A stretch of DNA of 64,000 nt from Bradyrhizobium sp. CB1015 (GTDB lineage: Bacteria; Pseudomonadota; Alphaproteobacteria; Rhizobiales; Xanthobacteraceae). The stretch's first letter is position 1, and each line of letters begins with the position of its first letter. The translations under genes and the position numbers were made by a program. This document shows positions 49,926 through 58,358 of the stretch, piece by piece. The notes beneath the pieces were generated by a model, which worked only from the letters and a program-made list of their open reading frames with translations, did no database searches and was not told the origin of the DNA. The stretch lies in assembly GCF_025200925.1 (NCBI RefSeq), contig NZ_CP104174.1, forward strand, positions 5,146,001 to 5,210,000, given 5' to 3'.

Positions 49926-50702
49926 TCAATGGTGCTTCATCCAGCCGACGTTCTTGATGCTATTGAACGAGTCCGTCATGTGGCACAGAAAGCATTGATC
50001 GACCGATGCGTGCTCCTGTCCCGCGATCATCCGATCCATCATGAAATGACCCATATAGTGGCTCGGCGGCGCCTGATGGCATTGGGCGCAGTCCTTCGAA
50101 GTTGGCGACGGATGCAGGAAGCCCACGATTTTCCAGGACGCCAGCGCATGGCAATCGGCGCATTCCCGTCCAAACAATCCGCGGTGCGGCTCCCGGTTGC
50201 TGTGGCAGCTGGCGCAATCGAGCGCGGCCTTTTCGGGCCAGTCGGACTTTGGCAGGCCCAGAAACTCCGTCAGATCGGCTCTCAGTTGATCGACCGCGGT
50301 CCGCTCGAACACCCTATTGCCGGAAGCCGCCATCGTGACTTGCAGCAACGACGCATGGTTCATCCGGATCGGCCGCAAGTCGCCGGCGTGCTCGCGATGG
50401 CAACCGGAACATTGACCGCCCACGACGGCATGAAACGCCGTCGATTGCTTGGCAAGATCCGCGGCCGAAGGCGCATGACACGTGATACAGGCGGCTGCCT
50501 CGACGCCTTTGACCGGCGTATGGCAGCTCTCGCATCTGTCGGACAGAAATGCATGCTTGCCGGACAGCGGCCCGGGATTGACGAGCCTTGTCCAGCCCGG
50601 GACGAGCCCAGGGCTGCCTCGGTACAGGGCAATCGACGCGGCCGCCGCACTTGCGACCGCCAGGGTCGCGACCACGACGTAAAGCAGGCCCCGGACGGTC
50701 AC
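49926..50702 (-). CDS. Membrane-anchored heptaheme cytochrome c
   Basis: A 258-residue protein with an N-terminal membrane anchor or uncleaved signal (about 4-27, LLYVVVATLAVASAAAASIAL) and seven CxxCH heme-c motifs: CESCH, CITCH, CSGCH, CASCH, CADCH, CAQCH and CFLCH. Extra histidines (HREH, HRGLF, HYMGHF) can serve as distal ligands. The spacing resembles the cytochrome c3/c7-like, NapC-independent families, but no close assignment was made. GTG at 50702 overlaps the stop of the cytochrome b gene (GTGA), so both are co-translated. It should carry electrons through the periplasm. Confidence 0.85.
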   Translation of the reverse strand: MTVRGLLYVVVATLAVASAAAASIALYRGSPGLVPGWTRLVNPGPLSGKHAFLSDRCESCHTPVKGVEAAACITCHAPSAADLAKQSTAFHAVVGGQCSGCHREHAGDLRPIRMNHASLLQVTMAASGNRVFERTAVDQLRADLTEFLGLPKSDWPEKAALDCASCHSNREPHRGLFGRECADCHALASWKIVGFLHPSPTSKDCAQCHQAPPSHYMGHFMMDRMIAGQEHASVDQCFLCHMTDSFNSIKNVGWMKHH

Positions 50703-51406
50703 GCGAGCCACCGCAGCCCATAATAGACCTCGGTCGCCACGTGCACCGCGAGCAGCGCGTACATGACGATCGCCGCCAGGACGTGCAACCCGATCCACTG
50801 CATGAAGATCGCCTTGACCGCCTCGCCCGATCCGATCGCCGTTTCGAGATCGGAAATGCCGTCGACGAGTTGCAGCAGCGGCACGTCTCGCAACGCCAGT
50901 GCTTGCATCTCGCCCCCGTCTCCCTGATCCCGATCGGGCGACGACATCGCTGCGGCGGTGCGCTCATACGCCGACCTCAAGGTCGCCAGGTGCGACTGCT
51001 GCTGGCGCAGCTGCGTCGCGGTCTGCGGCAGGTAATAGCGACCGACGAATCCGGTGACGACCACGATCAGCATGCTGGTCAGAAGGGCGATCCCGAGCGG
51101 ACTCTGGAGCTTGTGCCCGGTATGCAGCTGCGCGAGGAATGCAGCGACGATCCCGGCATAGGCGTGAAACGCCAGGAGCGTCGGCATCGACACGCATCGC
51201 GTGACGAGAGCCTTGAGCCTCGTGCTGTATTTCGTCATGGGATAGGCGAGAAGCAGGATCATCAGCGCGGCCGCGCTCGCGCCGAGGACGAAGCCGGCGA
51301 GGCTTCCGGCAAAACGGCTGTCGGAATGAAGCAGGAAAGCCGGCGCCAGCAGCAGCAGGGCCGTCAGCACGGCGTCGGCGATCAGGCGCTCTCTCCCGTT
51401 CATCAT
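50699..51406 (-). CDS. Diheme-type membrane cytochrome b-like protein
   Basis: A 235-residue protein with about five membrane helices. One helix carries His residues spaced by 13 residues (FHAYAGIVAAFLAQLH), and the last does too (LHVLAAIVMYALLAVH); two His pairs of this spacing are the usual bis-His ligation of two b hemes across a membrane. A periplasmic or cytoplasmic loop (about 125-190) is polar. Family assignment beyond cytochrome b561/ferric-reductase-like is uncertain. It lies one base after the reductase gene and overlaps the cytochrome c gene, fitting a reductase to b to c electron path. Confidence 0.72.
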   Translation of the reverse strand: MMNGRERLIADAVLTALLLLAPAFLLHSDSRFAGSLAGFVLGASAAALMILLLAYPMTKYSTRLKALVTRCVSMPTLLAFHAYAGIVAAFLAQLHTGHKLQSPLGIALLTSMLIVVVTGFVGRYYLPQTATQLRQQQSHLATLRSAYERTAAAMSSPDRDQGDGGEMQALALRDVPLLQLVDGISDLETAIGSGEAVKAIFMQWIGLHVLAAIVMYALLAVHVATEVYYGLRWLA

Positions 51407-51407
51407 G

Positions 51408-53411
51408 TCAGGCCTCGACGACCAGATCCCCGACCGATCTCGCCTGGCAGGCCAGGATGAGACCGTTCGCCTTGTCCTCCGCGGTCAGGGCGTCCTGAAC
51501 CTCCATCGTCACGTTGCCTTGCAACAGATGCGTCTTGCAGACGCCGCAGACCCCTGCCCTGCAGGAATAGTCGATCGCAACGCCGGCGCTCTCGGCAACC
51601 TCCAGCACGCTCTTGTCCGGCGGCAGCGCCGCCACCTTGCCGGATTTGGCGAAGCGAATAGTCGCCGTTGCCGGGCCGATTGGCGCGGCTCCTCGGTTGC
51701 CCGCTTCTCCTTCCGCCATCTGCGCGTCGCTGGCGGCCTTGCCGGGCGGTGGCACGGCGCCGCGGGCCGGCCCGAAGGCTTCGGTCTTGATCTGCTCGCC
51801 CGGAACGCCGAGGCCGATCAGGGTTTTGCGGAGCGCCTCCATCATTCCGGGCGGACCGCACAAATGAACGCGCCGCTTCGCCAGATCCGGCACCGCCTGC
51901 GTGAGGAATTCGGCCGTGATCTGCCCCTCGCGTCCCATCCAGGACGTGCCGGCGGCCCGCATCATCGTGGCCGCGACGTGCAGGTTGTTCATCCTGCGCT
52001 GGAGGTACTCCAATTCGTCGCGGAAGATGAACTGCTCGGTCGTCTGTGCACCGTAGACGAGGTAGATCTGGCCGGGCCAGGCGATGTCCGAGAGATAGCG
52101 GATCGCAGCCATCAGCGGCGTGATGCCGACCCCGCCACCGATCAGGACGACGCTGTCGGCCTCCGTGCCCGTGAACGTAAAGGCGCCGGACGGACCCGTG
52201 ACCTCGACGAGGTCCCCCTCCTTCAGCTGGCCGTGCATGTAGTCGGACAGCAGCCCACCTTCCTGGCGCTTGATCGTGGTCTCGACATAGGCGGTCTGGG
52301 CCGCGGACGAGGCGATCGTGTAGGAACGCCTGACCGTCTGTCCGTCAATCTCGATGGCATAGGTCAGGAACTGCCCGGGCAGGAACGTAAACGGAATCGC
52401 ACCCCCCTCCGCCGCCTGCAGACGGAAGGTCTTCACGTCAGGCGTCTCCCGATAGATCGCGCAGACCCTCAGCTTGCCCTTCCAGGGGCCGCTCGCCGCA
52501 CCGCGCGGCACTCGGCGGTCTGTATCCCTGAAAGCCGTCGTTCCGCCGCTGTCGTTCGGCCGGCCGGCGGCTGGCGTGGTTACAACTGGCGTGGTTACCA
52601 CTGACGTGACCGCAGCCGGAGCCACCGCCACGCGGGTCAGCCGGTCGACGAGCGCGTTCGCCCGGCGCATGCGCGCGACGTAAATGGCGAGCATCCCCAC
52701 CGAGAACAGCGCCAGCAGCGCCATGGTGGTGACGTGAAACCAGGAGATTCCGGTCGTGCCGTCATCGGCATCCATGGAGCTTCGGGCAGGCAGCAGGTTC
52801 ATCTGCGACTTGAACCAGGCCTGCGCGATCTGCTGCGGCGGCTTGCCTTCGTGAAGCGAACGCACCGCGACCACGCCGCTCTGGACCGCGTTCAGGGACT
52901 CGCGAAGCCGGCGCGAGGCCTGATCCGCGGCAACGATGTCGCCGCCGGCGATGGCGTGCCGCAGGTCCATCTCGGCATCCGCCAGGCGATCGGCCTCGGC
53001 GCTGATCCGCGCGCGCGCCTGGCTCTCCAGGCTGCTCCTCTGCTCGGCGGACAGCGCCGGCATCTCCATCAATGCCGGATAGAACGCCTTGCGCGGCCGG
53101 CCCATCATGCCGTCCATTCCACTCATCATTCCGGCCGACGAAGCGCCGGGCGGCCCGCCAGCCGCGCGCCCATCGCTCGGACCTGCCGATCCCTCCGGCT
53201 TCAGCTTCGTCTCGCCGCCGGCTCCGGCGGGATGGTGCGCCGCGTGATCGCCCTCAGCCTCCGCAACCTGCCAGCGCTGGGCGAACCTTTCGACGGCAGG
53301 CATTGCGCCGCGGCTGACGTCGGATGCCGGCGCGGCCATCGCGGCGAGCTGGCTCGCCAGAATGCCCAGCGCAAGCAGGCCGAAGCGACGTCGAAGGGAC
53401 GGACCGGACAT
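51408..53411 (-). CDS. Membrane-anchored FAD/NAD(P)/[2Fe-2S] reductase with periplasmic Met/His-rich domain
   Basis: A 667-residue fusion. Signal peptide about 1-27; periplasmic helical segment about 28-222 with a His/Met-rich part (GDHAAHHPAG, MMSGMDGMMG near 95-103) and an LSAEQR motif recalling LTXXQ metal proteins; one membrane helix about 224-246; a Val/Thr-rich linker; an FNR-type FAD domain (PGQFLTYAIEIDG, RRSYTIASS); an NAD(P) domain (GGGVGITPLMAA, HLCGPPGMMEAL); and a plant-type [2Fe-2S] ferredoxin with Cys617, Cys622, Cys625 and Cys655. Toluene-dioxygenase-like reductases have the last three parts but not the membrane and periplasmic portions. It would take electrons from cytosolic NAD(P)H to the adjacent cytochrome b. 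Confidence 0.85.
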   Translation of the reverse strand: MSGPSLRRRFGLLALGILASQLAAMAAPASDVSRGAMPAVERFAQRWQVAEAEGDHAAHHPAGAGGETKLKPEGSAGPSDGRAAGGPPGASSAGMMSGMDGMMGRPRKAFYPALMEMPALSAEQRSSLESQARARISAEADRLADAEMDLRHAIAGGDIVAADQASRRLRESLNAVQSGVVAVRSLHEGKPPQQIAQAWFKSQMNLLPARSSMDADDGTTGISWFHVTTMALLALFSVGMLAIYVARMRRANALVDRLTRVAVAPAAVTSVVTTPVVTTPAAGRPNDSGGTTAFRDTDRRVPRGAASGPWKGKLRVCAIYRETPDVKTFRLQAAEGGAIPFTFLPGQFLTYAIEIDGQTVRRSYTIASSAAQTAYVETTIKRQEGGLLSDYMHGQLKEGDLVEVTGPSGAFTFTGTEADSVVLIGGGVGITPLMAAIRYLSDIAWPGQIYLVYGAQTTEQFIFRDELEYLQRRMNNLHVAATMMRAAGTSWMGREGQITAEFLTQAVPDLAKRRVHLCGPPGMMEALRKTLIGLGVPGEQIKTEAFGPARGAVPPPGKAASDAQMAEGEAGNRGAAPIGPATATIRFAKSGKVAALPPDKSVLEVAESAGVAIDYSCRAGVCGVCKTHLLQGNVTMEVQDALTAEDKANGLILACQARSVGDLVVEA

Positions 53412-53433
53412 GATCTTGCGTTCACATCGGCGG

Positions 53434-54141
53434 TCAGAACGATGCGATCAGAGGCAGCAGGATCGTATCGGCGGTCTGCTTCTGACTTTCGTTCAGCGAG
53501 GCGTAGAGCCGCGTGAAAGCCAGGCGAGCCGACTTGATCGCCTCCAGACGCTCGGACAAGTGTCGCTCATAGTGCTCCAGACGATCCGCACTGCCGAGCC
53601 TGTCGTCCATGACGAGCATCTTGCGCGCTTCCAAGAGGTGCTGCCGGCTCGACCGCAAAGCATCCGCGACGCTGTTCCAGTCCGCACTCTGCTTGTCGCT
53701 GATCTGCAGCTCCGCCTTCAGGAAAGCGATCCGCCCTTCGAGCCGCTCGGTCACATCCGCCGGACCGCTCATTGCGCCACTGCCGCCGGATGAGCTCATC
53801 TGGCCGCGCATCATCTTCTCCATCATCTGCATCATCATCGGCATCATCTGCATCATGCCGGAGTTCTCCTGGCAGCCGGCACCCTGGCAGTCCCGCATCT
53901 GGCCTTGCGGCGACATCTTCATCTTGTCGTCGTTCATCCGGCCGCCGCCCATGCTCTGAGATTGCCCTGCCGGCTGGCCCATGTTCATCTTGCTGCCGGA
54001 ATCCGAGGGGTCGGGCATCTTCATCTTGTCGTCGTCCATCATCGCGATCTGAGCAGGACCGGCGGAATATGCCGGCGCAACCGGCCCCAGGACGAGCACG
54101 GCGAATGTAGCTGCGCTCATGACGAAATTTCTCGAGTTCAT
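53434..54141 (-). CDS. Met-rich LTXXQ-family periplasmic protein (Spy/CpxP-like)
   Basis: A 235-residue exported protein. I use ATG 54141 because GGAG is 7 bases upstream; the ATG at 54147 is too close. Signal peptide about 1-26 (FVMSAATFAVLVLGPVAPAYS). Then a Met/Asp/Lys-rich region with repeated DDKMKM motifs, and a run of MMQMMPMMMQMMEKMMRG. The C-terminal half is helical with two LTXXQ-like motifs (LQISDKQSADW and SLNESQKQTAD), the Spy/CpxP signature. Met clusters suggest copper(I) binding. The gene lies 22 bases before the reductase gene. Confidence 0.82.
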   Translation of the reverse strand: MNSRNFVMSAATFAVLVLGPVAPAYSAGPAQIAMMDDDKMKMPDPSDSGSKMNMGQPAGQSQSMGGGRMNDDKMKMSPQGQMRDCQGAGCQENSGMMQMMPMMMQMMEKMMRGQMSSSGGSGAMSGPADVTERLEGRIAFLKAELQISDKQSADWNSVADALRSSRQHLLEARKMLVMDDRLGSADRLEHYERHLSERLEAIKSARLAFTRLYASLNESQKQTADTILLPLIASF

Positions 54142-54253
54142 GTTCATTCTCCAGGTTTGGTCCGGATGATTGTCTGCTCGCCGACGACGAGGCAGCGCGC
54201 GGCGGGTCGAGCCAAATAGACGCAAGGCGCCCGCAACTCTTACGGCGGACATG

Positions 54254-54664
54254 TCAGAGGCCGCGCGCAGCATCGCCCGCCTCCCTGTCATGCCTTCGCC
54301 ACGGCCATCGCCCCTCGATTTCAATCTGAAGCGAGAAGCTCAGGAACGTACGGATCACGATGATCAATGCCAGGACGGCAAGCCGGTCCAACGACGGCAC
54401 GATCGCGACCATCCCGATGATGTCGGCGGCGATCAGGAATTCGAGGCCGAGCAGGATGCCGCGACCAAGATTGGCGCGATAGGACCGGAATGCGTCGGCA
54501 GGCGCACCGCCGCGCATCTCGTTCAACGACCAGACCGTCGCAGCAAGCACCCCGCAGACGATCACCACCACCCCGAGCAGCTCGATCGTCGAAGCGATCC
54601 AGTGCAGGCCGTGCAGGACGAAGCCTCGAATCTCCTCCGTGAAGATGGGCTCGGAATTGATCAT
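54254..54664 (-). CDS. DUF1622-like small membrane protein
   Basis: A 136-residue protein with three membrane helices (WIASTIELLGVVVIVCGVLAA, ILLGLEFLIAADIIGMVAIV, LAVLALIIVIRTFLSFSL) and a C-terminal IEIEGRWPW segment. This is the DUF1622 pattern as I recall it. ATG 54664 overlaps the opgC-like stop as ATGA. Function unknown; it could be a channel-like or scaffold component of the envelope block. Confidence 0.8.
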   Translation of the reverse strand: MINSEPIFTEEIRGFVLHGLHWIASTIELLGVVVIVCGVLAATVWSLNEMRGGAPADAFRSYRANLGRGILLGLEFLIAADIIGMVAIVPSLDRLAVLALIIVIRTFLSFSLQIEIEGRWPWRRHDREAGDAARGL

Positions 54665-55986
54665 CCGCCCGCCTCCTGGGCCGAGCGGCTCCTGTCGACG
54701 CCCTTCGACCACGTCCGGTAATAGGCGATGATCGTCATGATCCACAAACCCGCTGCACCGACGATCAGCTGGGCCCATATTCCCTCGGATCCGGACTCGA
54801 GCACGAAATGCGCGACGAAGGACAGAAACAGGCCGACGCAGAACACCGACAACGATTGCTGGCCGCATCTGATCAAGGGTTGCAGCAGGGGCGACTTGAG
54901 GCCTGGCCAGTCGATCGGGATGAGCCGGACGACGATGAGCATCAGGCTCACCAGATGGATGAGGCGATAGGGACCGAGATTGGTCTTGTCGTTCGGAATG
55001 AAGGTCGCGGCGAGCCCTTCAGGGACGAAATCGCGCAGTCCCGGGATTCGTTCGGCCAGAGTCACGACCAGCGCAAAGAGCAGGACGGCACAGCTGAAGG
55101 CGAGCGCCGTGCGTGACGACAGCAGCCAGCGGCTCGCCGTCGCCCCTCCCAAGGCCAGCCAGGCGCCGAACACGAACAGCAATTGCCAGGCGAACGGATT
55201 GAAGTACCAGACCCCAGCCGGATAGGACGGCAAATTCCATCCGTAATGGCGGGCCGCAACATACAGACCGAGCGAGCCGATCATCACCGCATTGCGCCAG
55301 CGCAGCATGACCCACAGCACGACGGGAAACGCGGCCATCAGCACGATATAGAGCGGCAGCACGTCGAGATTGAGCGGCTTGAACTTGAGGATCAGGCCCT
55401 GTGCGAGCGTCTCGACCGGAAAATTCATCAGCGGCGCGACGTTGAACTGATCCATCAGATGAAGATCGTCGTACCTGTGCGCGACGTAGTGCACGGCGGT
55501 GAGATAGACGAAGAACAACAGCAGGTGAGCGACATAGAGCTGCCACACGCGCCGCAGCAGCCGGGTTGCTCCGATGACGAAGCCACGCTCCATCATCATC
55601 GCGCCGAACACGAAGGTCGCGGTATAGCCGGAGATCAGCACGAACAGATCGGCCCCGTCGCTGAAGCCGTAATTGCGCGTCGTGAACCAGACCAGCGCGG
55701 AATCCGGAATGTGCCCGAGAAAGATCAGCCAATTGGCGAGGCCGCGAAACAGATCGAGACGCAGATCGCGCCGCGGCACGACCAGCACGGATCTGATCGT
55801 CATCGTCTCCCAGAGCCGACGACGCAACAGCAGCACAGCTTGCAGCGGCTGCGCGGGGTTCGAAACAGTCTCTTCGGCCAACGGCGGGTTCTCCATCCTG
55901 ACGATCGGCATTCGGATCGCAACCTCGTCGCCGCTCATTCGCACCGGCACGCTAAGTTGCGTCATCGTGGCCGGCTTGACGGACAT
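54661..55986 (-). CDS. OpgC-family membrane acyltransferase
   Basis: A 441-residue protein with about ten membrane helices. It matches OpgC, which adds succinyl groups to osmoregulated periplasmic glucans: RDLRLDLFRGLANWLIFLGHIPD, RNYGFSDGADLFVLISGYTA, and a C-terminal helix rich in Phe/Val. A cytoplasmic N-terminal stretch (about 1-75) is polar. The start is uncertain: I use ATG 55986, but TTG 56028 or a later Met are possible. It is coupled to the DUF1622-like gene and is the first gene of the minus-strand block. No opgG/H is nearby. Confidence 0.85.
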   Translation of the reverse strand: MSVKPATMTQLSVPVRMSGDEVAIRMPIVRMENPPLAEETVSNPAQPLQAVLLLRRRLWETMTIRSVLVVPRRDLRLDLFRGLANWLIFLGHIPDSALVWFTTRNYGFSDGADLFVLISGYTATFVFGAMMMERGFVIGATRLLRRVWQLYVAHLLLFFVYLTAVHYVAHRYDDLHLMDQFNVAPLMNFPVETLAQGLILKFKPLNLDVLPLYIVLMAAFPVVLWVMLRWRNAVMIGSLGLYVAARHYGWNLPSYPAGVWYFNPFAWQLLFVFGAWLALGGATASRWLLSSRTALAFSCAVLLFALVVTLAERIPGLRDFVPEGLAATFIPNDKTNLGPYRLIHLVSLMLIVVRLIPIDWPGLKSPLLQPLIRCGQQSLSVFCVGLFLSFVAHFVLESGSEGIWAQLIVGAAGLWIMTIIAYYRTWSKGVDRSRSAQEAGG

Positions 55987-56354
55987 CAAGCTCGATCGAC
56001 GCACCAGCCAAATCTTTTTGTAGTTCAATCGCGTAATGAATCACGACGCTTCTCGTCCTCGAGCGGAAGGTCACCTGCCAGCGACTGCTATGGTCCGCCC
56101 GGCCACATGATCGAGGGCGTCGCGCGAGGCTCGCGATTTGGCGCGTCGGCTCAATATTTTTCTCTGTAAGAAGATCGTCGCTTCGCGTCGCCTGTAGTAA
56201 TTCGACGCGTCCTGCATCCAAGCACGCAGGCATGCGCATCGGCATGTTGATCTTGCTCAACCCGAACGATCACGGTCCGGGTTTGGTTGCGGCTCGATCA
56301 AGCCACCGGGACTTGATTGGCACCAACTCGACAATATCGAACAGGAGAAACCAA
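55987..56354. other. Divergent region between opgC-like gene and His-rich repeat gene
   Basis: This 368-base gap separates two divergent starts. It is AT-rich around 56150-56170 (CAATATTTTTCTCTGTAAG). A FixK-type box sits at 56247-56260. I found no further gene, although the minus-strand promoter of the redox block must be here. Confidence 0.5.
56247..56260 (+). promoter_or_regulatory. FixK/FNR-type box upstream of the His-rich repeat gene
   Basis: TTGATCTTGCTCAA matches the bradyrhizobial FixK2 pattern TTG(A/C)-N6-(T/G)CAA exactly. It lies 94 bases before the ATG at 56355. If activation occurs at the usual -40 distance, transcription would start near 56294, leaving a 60-base leader. A chance match cannot be excluded from one site. 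Confidence 0.45.
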
Positions 56355-56609
56355 ATGAGTCACCGTAAGCTGATCATCGCGGCCGCGATCATGTCCTTCG
56401 TCGCGCTGCCTGCGATGGCGCAGAAGAGCGCGACCGACGAGAAGAACGGCCATCACTATTCAGGCGGACCGAAGACCGAGGTCCCCCATCACATGGGCAA
56501 GAAGGAAAAAGATGGCGAAACGACCAGCGGTTCCGGCGGCAGCCACCATTATGGCGGCGGGCCGAAGACGGAAGTCCCGCACCACACCGGCGCGAAGAAG
56601 CCGCAATGA
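56355..56609 (+). CDS. Small secreted His-rich protein with a tandem repeat
   Basis: An 84-residue protein with signal peptide (about 1-22, LIIAAAIMSFVALPAMA). The mature 62 residues hold two copies of HHYxGGPKTEVPHHxGxKK (first near 33-52, second near 63-82), joined by a Gly/Ser-rich linker. AGGAG lies 7 bases before the ATG. Clustered His pairs suggest binding of copper, nickel or zinc in the periplasm; this is inference. It sits beside, and divergent from, the redox block. Confidence 0.75.
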   Translation: MSHRKLIIAAAIMSFVALPAMAQKSATDEKNGHHYSGGPKTEVPHHMGKKEKDGETTSGSGGSHHYGGGPKTEVPHHTGAKKPQ

Positions 56610-56653
56610 CCATGGCTTGCCGTGCCGCGATCCCGAGCTGGACGGCGCTGCAA

Positions 56654-56690
56654 ACGAAAGCGCCCGGAAGCGGTCATCCGCTCCCGGGCG
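56654..56690 (-). terminator. Rho-independent terminator of the CtpA-like gene
   Basis: On the minus strand CGCCCGGGAGCGG-ATGA-CCGCTTCCGGGCG forms a long stem followed by CTTTCG. It lies about 26 bases after the stop of the protease gene. Confidence 0.75.
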
Positions 56691-56715
56691 ATCCATGATC
56701 TTGAGGTCGTAAGGT

Positions 56716-58104
56716 TTAGTTCGGCACTGCAGCCTTCGTCGCAGGCTTGGCAGCGACGGCATTTGCCGTAACGCCGTGGAGGAAGTCGTAGGCCGCGTGC
56801 AGGGCCTTATCGTCCTTCTCGTCCGGCGGAACGTAGGACTGCGATCCGGTCTGCTCGCTGCCGTCGGCGGCCGACAGATGGCCGCGCATCTGGGACTCCG
56901 CCATGGTGTCCATCCGCCCCTTTAGCTCGGGCGGCACGTCCTGGAGGATCTCGATGTCGGGCGCGATGCCCTGGGCCTGGATCGAGCGGCCCGACGGCGT
57001 GTAGTAGCGCGCCGTGGTCAGCGCCAGCGCGCCGTGGTCAGCGCCGAGCGGAATGATGGTCTGCACCGAGCCCTTGCCGAACGAGCGCGTGCCAATGATC
57101 GTCGCGCGCTTGTGATCATGCAGTGCGCCGGCGACGATCTCAGAGGCCGATGCCGAGCCGCCGTTGACCAGCACCACCAGCGGCTTGCCTTTGGTGAGGT
57201 CACCGCCATGGGCGGTGAAGCGCTGCGTCTCTTCCGGAGAGCGGCCGCGGGTCGAGACGACCTCGCCGCGCTGCAGGAAAGCGCTCGACACCGACACGGC
57301 CTGGTCGAGCAGGCCGCCAGGATTGTTGCGCAGGTCCACCACATAGCCGGCGAGTTTCTCCTGCGGGACCTGCTTGGAGATTGACGCGATCGCCTTCTTC
57401 AGGCCGTCGGTGGTCTGCTCGTTGAACGAGGTGATGCGGATATAGCCGATGTCGCCATTCTCGACGTGGAAGCGCACCGGCCGCACATGGATGATCTCGC
57501 GCGTGATCGCAACGTCGAGCGGCGCATCCGCGCCCTTGCGGATGATGGTGAGCTTGGTCTTGGTGTCGACCGGTCCCTTCATCTTGTTGACCGCCTGCTC
57601 GAGCGTCATGCCCTGCACGGCCTCGCCGTCGATCTTGCTGATGAGGTCGCCGGACATGATGCCGGCCTTCGAAGCCGGCGTGTCGTCGATAGGCGAGACG
57701 ACCTTGACGAGGCCCTCCTCCATGGTGACCTCGATGCCGAGGCCGCCGAACTCGCCGGACGTGGTCTCCTGCATCTCGGTCCAGGCCTTGGCATTCATGT
57801 AGCGCGAATGCGGATCGAGCGAGGTCACCATGCCGGTGATCGCCCCCTCGATCAGCTTGGCATTGTCGGGCTTCTCGACATAGCTGGCCTTGACCCGCTC
57901 GAACACCGCGCCGAACAGATTGAGCTGGGCATAAGCATCGTCCGCGCTCACTGCCGCCCGCGCCGCCCATACGCCGCCCTGCGGGCTGGCTAGCAAAAAG
58001 GTCAGACACGCTCCGGTGAGCGCGCCCAAGGGGAACAGCAGGGATTTCCGCATGGATGAGGGTGCCTTCTGCTTGGCGGTTCTCTTGAGGCTGGGAGGCG
58101 CCAT
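56716..58104 (-). CDS. S41-family carboxy-terminal processing protease (CtpA)
   Basis: A periplasmic serine protease of about 462 residues. Signal/anchor near 20-45 (LLFPLGALTGACLTFLLASP), an N-terminal helical cap (YAQLNLFGAVFERVKASYVEKPDN), a PDZ domain (GGLGIEVTMEEGLVKVVSPIDDTPA) and an S41 core with the Ser-Lys dyad in VNGGSASASEIVAG and GTRSFGKGSVQ. The start is uncertain: ATG 58104 is used, with ATG 58053 and 58125 as alternatives. Rhizobia often have a ctpA elsewhere, so this may be a paralogue. Confidence 0.92.
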   Translation of the reverse strand: MAPPSLKRTAKQKAPSSMRKSLLFPLGALTGACLTFLLASPQGGVWAARAAVSADDAYAQLNLFGAVFERVKASYVEKPDNAKLIEGAITGMVTSLDPHSRYMNAKAWTEMQETTSGEFGGLGIEVTMEEGLVKVVSPIDDTPASKAGIMSGDLISKIDGEAVQGMTLEQAVNKMKGPVDTKTKLTIIRKGADAPLDVAITREIIHVRPVRFHVENGDIGYIRITSFNEQTTDGLKKAIASISKQVPQEKLAGYVVDLRNNPGGLLDQAVSVSSAFLQRGEVVSTRGRSPEETQRFTAHGGDLTKGKPLVVLVNGGSASASEIVAGALHDHKRATIIGTRSFGKGSVQTIIPLGADHGALALTTARYYTPSGRSIQAQGIAPDIEILQDVPPELKGRMDTMAESQMRGHLSAADGSEQTGSQSYVPPDEKDDKALHAAYDFLHGVTANAVAAKPATKAAVPN

Positions 58105-58358
58105 GCAAATGGCGATCCAGCCCATCTCTCACAATAGCATTCTGGTTTCTTCAAGGCCGGCATGCCACACCGGCGGGTCGACCGAAGAAATCCCTTCGCC
58201 TTGGCCTAAACTTTTGGCAACGTTCCGAAACTATTCCGACGCAAGACAACACCGGTCGGGCCGCCCACGCCTCGCAGCTATGCGATTTTAGGATGGTTTT
58301 GGAGGGCCGGACGCGATAGGCGATGGCGATAAGACTTCAAATTCTCGGGAGGACAACA

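Noticed and set aside
57005..57050. Apparent tandem repeat CGCCGTGGTCAGCGC within the CtpA gene
   Set aside because: The protein sequence across it has normal family length (GALALTTARYYTPSGRS), so the repetition is coincidental codon use and not an insertion.
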